In this document: piece by piece, positions 44,620 through 50,670 of the stretch
Layout: each line of letters begins with the position of its first letter
Numbering within the stretch: position 1 is the first letter of the stretch
From: an uncultured OCS116 cluster bacterium
GTDB taxonomy: Bacteria; Pseudomonadota; Alphaproteobacteria; Rhizobiales; TMED25
Length of the DNA stretch: 50,670 bases
Reading direction: 5' to 3'
Assembly (NCBI GenBank): GCA_902633855.1
Contig: CACPHU010000009.1
Location: forward strand, 1-50,670
Program-made: the position numbers and the translations under genes
Notes under the pieces: model-generated
Seen by the model: only the letters and a program-made list of their open reading frames with translations
Database searches by the model: none
Told to the model about the DNA's origin: nothing

Positions 44620-44648
44620 TTAAACGGAATTTACTTATGGAGAAATCT

Positions 44649-45995
44649 ATGCAAAATTGGTCACCTTCAAGTTGGAGAGAGAAGCCTATTAGGCATGTGC
44701 CAGTCTATGGGCATGAGGCACACCTTCGTGAAGTTGAAAAAACTATTGCAACTTATCCACCACTTGTTTTTGCTGGGGAAGCAAGGGATCTCAAAGAAAA
44801 GCTTGCTTTAGCGAGCCAAGGAAAAGCGTTTTTGCTCCAGGGTGGTGACTGTGCTGAGTCCTTTGCTGAACATAATCCAGATAATATTAGGGATATTTTT
44901 AGATTATTCCTACAAATGTCAGCTGTTTTAATATTTGCGACATCACTACCTGTAATAAAAGTTGGTAGAATTGCAGGACAATTTGCAAAGCCAAGATCCT
45001 CTGACACAGAAGAAGCAAATGGCGAAGAGCTTATAAGCTATAGAGGTGATATTATTAATGGTATTGAATTTGACAAAGCTACTCGTAACCCCGATCCTGA
45101 AAGACTCTTGAAGTCATACAGGCAGTCGGCAGCAACTGTAAATCTACTAAGGGCATTTTCTCAAGGCGGATATGCTGATTTGGAGAGAGTTCATAGTTGG
45201 ACGCTTGATTTTCTTGAAAATTCTCCAATTGGGGAAAAATACTCAGATTTAGCAGAGCAAATCTCAAAATCATTGGGGTTCATGAGGGCCTGTGGTATCA
45301 CTCCTGAGTCAGTCCCTCAATTAAGAACAACAGATTTGTATACAAGTCATGAGGCTTTATTGCTTGGCTATGAAGAATCAATGACAAGAGTCGACTCAAT
45401 AACTGACGATTGGTATGCAACATCAGGACATATGGTTTGGATTGGTGATCGAACAAGAGATCCAAAGGAAGCACATGTTGAGTATTGTAGGGGGATCAAT
45501 AATCCCCTTGGAATAAAATGTGGACCGTCGCTTGATCCTGAAACCTTAATTACTTTGTTAGATATTCTTAATCCAACGAATGAGCCAGGAAGGATAACCC
45601 TCATCGCCAGATTTGGGCATGAAAATGTAGAAAAACATTTACCAGGATTTATAGATATTGTTAAAAAAGAAGATAGAAGCGTTTTGTGGTCTTGTGATCC
45701 CATGCATGGTAATACAATTAAATCCGAGTCAGGGTTTAAGACTCGCCCATTTGAACTTATAATGAATGAAGTCAGGAATTATATGAAAATCCATAAGGAT
45801 AAAGGCACTTTTCCCGGTGGAATACACATTGAAATGACGGGTAAAAATGTTACGGAGTGTGTAGGTGGAGCTGTTCCAATTAGAGATGAAGATTTATCAA
45901 GTAGATATCACACACACTGTGATCCAAGATTAAATGCAGATCAGGCATTAGAGTTGGCATTCTTAGTCGCTGATGAATTGAGCTCGACGTTGTAA
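44649..45995 (+). CDS. 3-deoxy-7-phosphoheptulonate (DAHP) synthase, class II
   Basis: The 448-residue enzyme is a plant/bacterial type II DAHP synthase. Its N-terminus [14 protein letters not shown] is typical. Other blocks are [54 protein letters not shown] and [15 protein letters not shown]. It condenses PEP and erythrose 4-phosphate as the first step of aromatic amino acid synthesis. The ATG at 44649 has GGAG six bases upstream; an in-frame ATG at 44637 is the alternative. It begins a plus-strand run with nadE and gltX. Confidence 0.93.
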   Translation: MQNWSPSSWREKPIRHVPVYGHEAHLREVEKTIATYPPLVFAGEARDLKEKLALASQGKAFLLQGGDCAESFAEHNPDNIRDIFRLFLQMSAVLIFATSLPVIKVGRIAGQFAKPRSSDTEEANGEELISYRGDIINGIEFDKATRNPDPERLLKSYRQSAATVNLLRAFSQGGYADLERVHSWTLDFLENSPIGEKYSDLAEQISKSLGFMRACGITPESVPQLRTTDLYTSHEALLLGYEESMTRVDSITDDWYATSGHMVWIGDRTRDPKEAHVEYCRGINNPLGIKCGPSLDPETLITLLDILNPTNEPGRITLIARFGHENVEKHLPGFIDIVKKEDRSVLWSCDPMHGNTIKSESGFKTRPFELIMNEVRNYMKIHKDKGTFPGGIHIEMTGKNVTECVGGAVPIRDEDLSSRYHTHCDPRLNADQALELAFLVADELSSTL

Positions 45996-46006
45996 AAATA
46001 TTACTC

Positions 46007-47680
46007 ATGGTAGATGAAATAAAAAATAAAGTTAACATAGCTTTAGCTCAGTGTAATCCAACTGTTGGAAATGTGTCAGGAAACTTTGACCTTGTGCTGA
46101 AGGCAAGAGATTATGCAGTAAATGAAAAAGCCGATCTAGTCGTTTTCTCAGAGCTTTTTTTATCTGGTTATCCGCCGGAAGATTTAGTTCTGAGGAATTC
46201 ATTTCTTGAGGAAATTGCATACTATTTTGAGAAATTGGTAAAAATAACAGAGGATGGTGGACCCGCGGTCCTTATTGGCTTACCAACAATTCAAAAGGAT
46301 AAGATTTTTAATTCTGCTGCTTTAATTGATAATGGTGAAATAATTGCCATGCAGAATAAAGTTCATTTACCCAACTACGATGTATTTGATGAAGAGAGAA
46401 TTTTTAGTCAAGGAGAAATGCCCGGTCCTATGAATTTTCGTGGGCTAAAGATTGGTGTCGCGATATGTGAGGATATTTGGTTTGATGATGTTACCGAATG
46501 TCTAATGGAGACTGGCTCAGAGTTGCTGGTGATACTAAACGGTTCCCCATATAACCGAAATAAAGAAGAAAAGAGGATGAATGTTGTACTAGAAAGAGTG
46601 GTGGAAACCAAACTGCCTCTAATTTATGTAAATCAAGTGGGAGGTCAAGACGAACTTGTCTTTGATGGAGGATCTTTTGTAGTTAATTCAGATTATCGCA
46701 TTGTCACAAAATTATCAAATTTTGTTTCTGAAATTAAGACTACTGAATGGAGAAAAGAAGACGAAAAATGGTTTTGTAGCAGTAATATTCAAGGTCCGAA
46801 AACCAATGAATTGATAGATAATTATTCTGCCTGTGTTGTTGGCTTAAGAGATTATATAAAAAAAAATAAATTCTCAGAAGTAATTATTGGATTATCAGGC
46901 GGTATAGACTCTGCTCTGGTTTCCTGTATCGCCGTTGATGCGCTTGGCTATCAAAATGTTCAATGCGTAATGCTACCATCTAAATATACTAGCGATGAAA
47001 GCTTAGACGATGCTATTCAATGTGCAAAAAATCTTAAAATAAGCCCTGATGAGATTGCAATAAATAAAATTGTCGAGACAGCTGAAATGCAGCTTAACCC
47101 ATTTTTTAAAGATACAGAAAAAGACATAACAGAAGAAAATATACAATCAAGAATAAGGGCTGTGCTATTAATGGCATTATCTAATAAGTTCAATCGATTA
47201 TTGCTGACAACAGGAAATAAATCTGAAATGGCTGTTGGTTACGCCACATTATATGGTGATATGTCAGGTGCTTTTAATCCTATAAAAGATCTCTATAAAA
47301 CAGAAGTTTATAAGATAGCCGAAATGAGAAATAAAATAAGACCATCAGGATGCCTTGGTCCAGAGGGAGAAGTCATACCGAAAAATATCATTATCAAAGC
47401 GCCAACAGCGGAGCTAAGGGAAAATCAGACGGACCAAGACTCATTGCCCGACTACGATATTCTTGATGATATTTTATTTAAATTAATTGAAGAAGAAATG
47501 TCTGTTGAAGATATAATTGACTCTGGGCATGATAGTAATTGGGTATCTAAAATACAAAATCTACTTTACATATCTGAGTACAAAAGAAGACAAGCTCCAC
47601 CAGGTGTAAAAATATCTAACAAAAATTTTGGTAAAGATAGACGTTATCCAATAACTAATAACTTTAGAGATAAAAGTTAG
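46007..47680 (+). CDS. nadE: Glutamine-dependent NAD+ synthetase
   Basis: The 557-residue two-domain enzyme has an N-terminal nitrilase-type glutaminase with the catalytic triad E49 (SELFLSGYPPEDL), K118 (QNKVHLPNYDVFDE) and C154 (AICEDIW). The C-terminal synthetase domain has the PP-loop GLSGGIDSAL (residues 295-304) and the TGNKSEMAVGY motif. It amidates nicotinate adenine dinucleotide with glutamine as nitrogen donor. Twelve bases separate the DAHP synthase stop from its ATG, and gltX follows after five bases. Confidence 0.96.
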   Translation: MVDEIKNKVNIALAQCNPTVGNVSGNFDLVLKARDYAVNEKADLVVFSELFLSGYPPEDLVLRNSFLEEIAYYFEKLVKITEDGGPAVLIGLPTIQKDKIFNSAALIDNGEIIAMQNKVHLPNYDVFDEERIFSQGEMPGPMNFRGLKIGVAICEDIWFDDVTECLMETGSELLVILNGSPYNRNKEEKRMNVVLERVVETKLPLIYVNQVGGQDELVFDGGSFVVNSDYRIVTKLSNFVSEIKTTEWRKEDEKWFCSSNIQGPKTNELIDNYSACVVGLRDYIKKNKFSEVIIGLSGGIDSALVSCIAVDALGYQNVQCVMLPSKYTSDESLDDAIQCAKNLKISPDEIAINKIVETAEMQLNPFFKDTEKDITEENIQSRIRAVLLMALSNKFNRLLLTTGNKSEMAVGYATLYGDMSGAFNPIKDLYKTEVYKIAEMRNKIRPSGCLGPEGEVIPKNIIIKAPTAELRENQTDQDSLPDYDILDDILFKLIEEEMSVEDIIDSGHDSNWVSKIQNLLYISEYKRRQAPPGVKISNKNFGKDRRYPITNNFRDKS

Positions 47681-47685
47681 AATTT

Positions 47686-49032
47686 ATGGCAGATAATAAG
47701 CTCAGATTTGCTCCAAGCCCCACTGGTGACCTCCACATCGGTAACGCCAGAACATTGATTCTCAACTATGTTTATTCTAAATCAATCTTAGGAGATTTAA
47801 TCCTGAGAATTGATGATACGGACCAAGATAGATCTGAGGAAAAATACTACCGCTCCATAATTAAAGATATTGAATGGTTAAAAATTTCGCCCTCAGCAAT
47901 TGAGAAACAATCATCAAAAACTGAAAAATATACAGAAATCAGAGATTACCTAATCAAAGAGGGCCATTTATATCCTTGTTATGAAACAGATGAAGAGTTG
48001 AATAGATTAAGAAAAGTTAGCTTATCCAGTGGCCTGCCTCCGATCTATGATAGAGCATCATTAACACTAACAAAGGACGAAATAAAAGACTACGAAGCAA
48101 ATGGTATAAAGCCATATTGGAGATTTAAATTAGACAGAAAAAATATAACTTGGAATGACCTTATAAGAGGAGAACAGAGCATTGCATGCGACTCATTTTC
48201 AGATCCTGTCCTGATAAGGGCCGATGGGACATTTTTATACACATTACCGAGTGTAGTTGATGATATTGATATGGGCATCACACATGTATTAAGAGGTGAA
48301 GATCATGTGTCAAACACTGCTACCCAAATTCAATTATTTAAAATTTTAGGTTCAAATATACCAAATTTTGGGCACCATAGCTTGATGGTTCAAAAGGATG
48401 GGTCGCGCATGTCTAAAAGGATTGGTTCAATGTCATTAAAAGATATCAGAGATCGTGGAATTGAACCAATGACACTAATTAATTATTGTGCTCGGATTGG
48501 TACCTCAGATGCGATAGAAGCGTTTCAATCGATCGACGAATTAGTTGATGATTATAGTCTAACAAAAATATCGCGTTCACCAGCAAGATTTAGCTTTGAT
48601 GAACTTCTGGCATTAAATAAGAAAATTATACAGAATATTTCATTCCAAACACTAGACTCACGGCTCGCTGAGTTGGGCATAGATGGAAATGGTGCAGAGA
48701 TGTTCTGGGATACAGTCAAGACAAATATAAATACAGTAAATGAAGCAGAAAAATGGTGGAATATAATAAGGAACGATAAAATAAATATAAACGTTGGAGA
48801 AATTAATCGTGATTTTTTAAAAATTGCTCAAGAATCTCTTCCAAATATACCATGGGACAACAAAACCTGGTCGATTTGGACAGAAGAAATATCACAAAAG
48901 ACGGGGCTTAAAGGAAGGGAATTATTTCTACCATTGAGGATTGTGCTGACTGGTGAAAATTCAGGCCCTGAACTTGCAACATTTATATTACTGCTTGGCA
49001 GAGAATTAGTCTCAAAGAGATTAAAAATTTAA
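47686..49032 (+). CDS. gltX: Glutamyl-tRNA synthetase
   Basis: The 448-residue class I synthetase has the HIGH-type motif as HIGN (residues 17-20), LRIDDTD for glutamate binding, RGEDHVSNT, and the KMSKS-type motif as RMSKR (241-245). The anticodon-binding C-terminal part is shortish but complete. It charges tRNA-Glu; many alphaproteobacteria have two gltX genes and mischarge tRNA-Gln for later amidation, and which type this is cannot be told here. The C-terminus reaches 67 bases before the TetR gene. Confidence 0.94.
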   Translation: MADNKLRFAPSPTGDLHIGNARTLILNYVYSKSILGDLILRIDDTDQDRSEEKYYRSIIKDIEWLKISPSAIEKQSSKTEKYTEIRDYLIKEGHLYPCYETDEELNRLRKVSLSSGLPPIYDRASLTLTKDEIKDYEANGIKPYWRFKLDRKNITWNDLIRGEQSIACDSFSDPVLIRADGTFLYTLPSVVDDIDMGITHVLRGEDHVSNTATQIQLFKILGSNIPNFGHHSLMVQKDGSRMSKRIGSMSLKDIRDRGIEPMTLINYCARIGTSDAIEAFQSIDELVDDYSLTKISRSPARFSFDELLALNKKIIQNISFQTLDSRLAELGIDGNGAEMFWDTVKTNINTVNEAEKWWNIIRNDKININVGEINRDFLKIAQESLPNIPWDNKTWSIWTEEISQKTGLKGRELFLPLRIVLTGENSGPELATFILLLGRELVSKRLKI

Positions 49033-49045
49033 GAGTAAAAAAAAA

Positions 49046-49073
49046 TTGATTTATATTTACGGTGGTGTATAAT
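49046..49073 (+). promoter_or_regulatory. Promoter of the TetR gene
   Basis: A TTGATT box (49046-49051) and a perfect TATAAT (49068-49073) are 16 bases apart. Initiation would fall near 49080, in the middle of the palindrome described next, leaving a leader of about 20 bases with a GGTGG ribosome binding site before the ATG at 49100. Confidence 0.65.
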
Positions 49074-49090
49074 CGAACGATCGTTCTATT
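49071..49090. promoter_or_regulatory. Palindromic operator, probable TetR autoregulatory site
   Basis: GAACGATCGTTC (49075-49086) is a perfect 12-base palindrome, extended by AAT...ATT on both sides with one mismatched pair, so 20 bases are almost fully symmetric. It overlaps the -10 box and the expected start site. The position is ideal for repression by the TetR protein encoded immediately downstream. Confidence 0.75.
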
Positions 49091-49099
49091 GGTGGCTCC

Positions 49100-49666
49100 A
49101 TGGTTAAAATCGTATCATATAAAGATTTAGTTGATAAGCTTACAGATATATTCTGTGAATATGGCTATGATGGCACAAGTTTGACAATTTTATCCCAAAA
49201 TACAGGGTTAGGGCGTGCAAGTTTGTATTATCACTTTCCTGGAGGAAAAGAAGAGATGGCCAACGCGGTATATGAGAAAATAACTCGCGATTTTACAAAA
49301 TTAGTTTTATCACCTCTCGCGACTGATCACAATTTTCCAACAAAGATTAAAAATATGCTAGAGGGTATTAATTTATTTTACAATAACGGTCAGAGATCAT
49401 GCCTTTTGGACGTATTTGCTATTGGTTCAACTAAGAATATTTTCAATACACAAATAAAGAATGCGGCGCTCTATTGGAAAGACTCGCTCGTTAAAATTAT
49501 AAAGGACGAAGGAATTGATAATAATAGGGCAATTCTGCTGTCAGAGGAAATTATCATTTCAATTGAAGGCGCCCTTGTTTTTGCAAGAGCTACAGGTGAT
49601 TTTGAGAGTTTTAATAGAGCCCTTGAGAATGTATTATTAACTATTACAAAAAATATCTTGGATTAA
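49100..49666 (+). CDS. TetR/AcrR family transcriptional regulator
   Basis: The 188-residue protein has an N-terminal helix-turn-helix (about residues 26-46) with the TetR-typical GLGRASLYYHFPGGKEEMA end. It is followed by an all-helical ligand domain of unknown specificity that includes QRSCLLDVFAIG. This domain recalls the LmrA/YxaF group, where a Cys is often conserved near the middle. The gene is preceded by its own palindromic operator and is only six bases from cysS, so it may control that gene as well as itself. The ligand is unknown. Confidence 0.88.
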   Translation: MVKIVSYKDLVDKLTDIFCEYGYDGTSLTILSQNTGLGRASLYYHFPGGKEEMANAVYEKITRDFTKLVLSPLATDHNFPTKIKNMLEGINLFYNNGQRSCLLDVFAIGSTKNIFNTQIKNAALYWKDSLVKIIKDEGIDNNRAILLSEEIIISIEGALVFARATGDFESFNRALENVLLTITKNILD

Positions 49667-49672
49667 TATATT

Positions 49673-50670
49673 ATGGATATTTTTCTTTATAATTCACTGT
49701 CCAAACAAAAAGAGAAATTTACCCCTACAGAGCCTGGCTCTATTAAAATGTATGTATGTGGACCAACTGTTTATGATGAACCACATATTGGGAATGCAAG
49801 GCCCGTCATAGTCTTTGATTTATTATTTCGATTACTTAGGTATAAATATGGAAATGATAAAGTCAACTATGTTCGAAATATAACAGATGTTGATGATAAA
49901 ATTAATAAGATAGCATTACAAAAATATCCAGATTTAGATATCAACGTAGCAATACGTGAAATCACCAATAAAATTGAGGTAATATTCAAAGATACTGCAA
50001 TTAAATTAGGTTGCCTTGAGCCGTCAAAAGAGCCTCGAGCCACAGAACATATTACAGAAATGATTAATATCATTGAAAGCCTATTAAAAAATAAAAAAGC
50101 ATATGTAAACGAAGGTCATGTAATTTTTGATATAAACTCATACTCTAATTATGGTCATTTATCTAACAAATCAAAGGAAGATTTATTGGCTGGGGTACGA
50201 ATTGAAGTAGCAACCTATAAACGCGATCCATTAGATTTTGTATTATGGAAACCAAGTACAGTAAATGAGCCATCGTGGGATAGTCCGTGGGGTAGAGGGA
50301 GACCCGGTTGGCACATAGAATGCTCGGCTATGTCCGCTAAATATTTAGGGGAGGTTTTTGATATTCATGGTGGAGGTATCGATCTTGCATTTCCCCATCA
50401 CGAGAATGAAATTGCTCAATCATGCTGCTACAATGATAACGACAAAATGGCAAATTATTTTATTCATAATGGAACTCTGAATATTGAAGGTAAAAAAATG
50501 TCTAAATCAGCTGGTAATGTAACGTTACTGACAGACACACTTCAAAGCTACCATGGTTCTATTGTAAGACTAAATATGCTTCGTACACACTACAGACAAC
50601 CAATTGATTGGACAGAAAGAAGCCTTGAACAAACAGAAAATGTAGTAAGAAAATGGCTGTCAGCCACTAA
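49673..50670 (+). CDS. cysS: Cysteinyl-tRNA synthetase (3' truncated by window)
   Basis: An open frame from the ATG at 49673 runs to the window end without a stop, giving 332 residues of a protein usually about 460 long. Features are the zinc cysteine C29 in CGPTVYD, HIGNARP, RNITDVDDKI, the zinc site in WHIECSAM, FPHHENEIAQS, and KMSKS (residues 275-279) in GKKMSKSAGN. It charges tRNA-Cys. It starts six bases after the TetR stop, on the same transcript if the TetR promoter is the active one. Confidence 0.95.
   Translation, partial: MDIFLYNSLSKQKEKFTPTEPGSIKMYVCGPTVYDEPHIGNARPVIVFDLLFRLLRYKYGNDKVNYVRNITDVDDKINKIALQKYPDLDINVAIREITNKIEVIFKDTAIKLGCLEPSKEPRATEHITEMINIIESLLKNKKAYVNEGHVIFDINSYSNYGHLSNKSKEDLLAGVRIEVATYKRDPLDFVLWKPSTVNEPSWDSPWGRGRPGWHIECSAMSAKYLGEVFDIHGGGIDLAFPHHENEIAQSCCYNDNDKMANYFIHNGTLNIEGKKMSKSAGNVTLLTDTLQSYHGSIVRLNMLRTHYRQPIDWTERSLEQTENVVRKWLSAT

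Noticed and set aside
44591-44630. AT dinucleotide run as a functional repeat
   Set aside because: The (AT)n stretch is short and such runs are expected by chance in this base composition; only a weak promoter call is kept.
1-50670. Mobile elements, phage genes, CRISPR arrays or genomic island borders
   Set aside because: No transposase, integrase or repeat array was seen, and gene content is core-like throughout with even base composition by eye.

Overview
This window is a gene-dense, AT-rich piece of a bacterial chromosome. It looks like a free-living, probably marine, alphaproteobacterium. The signs are an Mrp antiporter cluster with an unusual alphaproteobacterial-style tail, class II DAHP synthase, a ccmE-ccmF-ccmH (cycJKL-like) order, aerobic cobalamin synthesis through CobN, a YcgN/UPF0260 protein, and an rpiA-DUF2059-gor string. 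This placement is inference from gene content and order; no rRNA or other phylogenetic marker is present. I saw no insertion sequence, phage gene, CRISPR array, tRNA or rRNA. No gap between genes exceeds 300 bases; the largest is 27645-27905.

Layout. (1) 1-6821, plus strand: the tail of a NIPSNAP-like gene, then a tight one-carbon/acyl-CoA operon. It encodes a thiamine-diphosphate (TPP) lyase, formyl-CoA:oxalate CoA-transferase, a stand-alone ALDH1L-type formyltransferase/hydrolase, formate-tetrahydrofolate ligase and a ketopantoate-reductase-like protein. (2) 6822-12335, minus: a CinA-like protein with a worn-out C-terminal domain, an MFS transporter, and a proX-proW-proV glycine-betaine-type ABC importer with a perfect hairpin between proX and proW. 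(3) 12534-22462, minus: Fe superoxide dismutase (with terminator), glutaryl-CoA dehydrogenase, MsrB, a ten-gene Mrp-type antiporter cluster and sufE. Most of the stretch from sufE to gcdH has overlapping or nearly touching genes, so it may be one transcript. (4) 22572-25778, plus: ycgN and the cytochrome c maturation genes ccmE, ccmF, ccmH. (5) 25794-29489: an orphan PAS histidine kinase divergent from a hemerythrin-domain gene that abuts dusA. (6) 29503-39751: late cobalamin synthesis genes on both strands (cobS; cobT-cobD-cbiB; cobU-cobN-cobO-cobQ). (7) 39850-50670, mostly plus: M20 peptidase, Gph (minus), rpiA-DUF2059-gor, then class II DAHP synthase, nadE, gltX, a TetR regulator and a partial cysS.

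How the genes fit together. The first operon could make formyl-CoA from a CoA-activated 2-oxo or 2-hydroxy acid, recycle the CoA with Frc, and pass the one-carbon unit to tetrahydrofolate. Because the lyase does not look like a standard oxalyl-CoA decarboxylase and an ALDH1L-type formyl domain is present, this is the best candidate here for an incompletely described pathway. The Mrp complex (ion and pH homeostasis) and the betaine-type importer (osmoprotection) suit a saline habitat. SodB, MsrB, Gor and SufE point to oxidative-stress and Fe-S upkeep. The cobalamin genes cover adenosylation, cobalt insertion and nucleotide-loop assembly, but the corrin-ring genes and the chelatase helper subunits must lie elsewhere.
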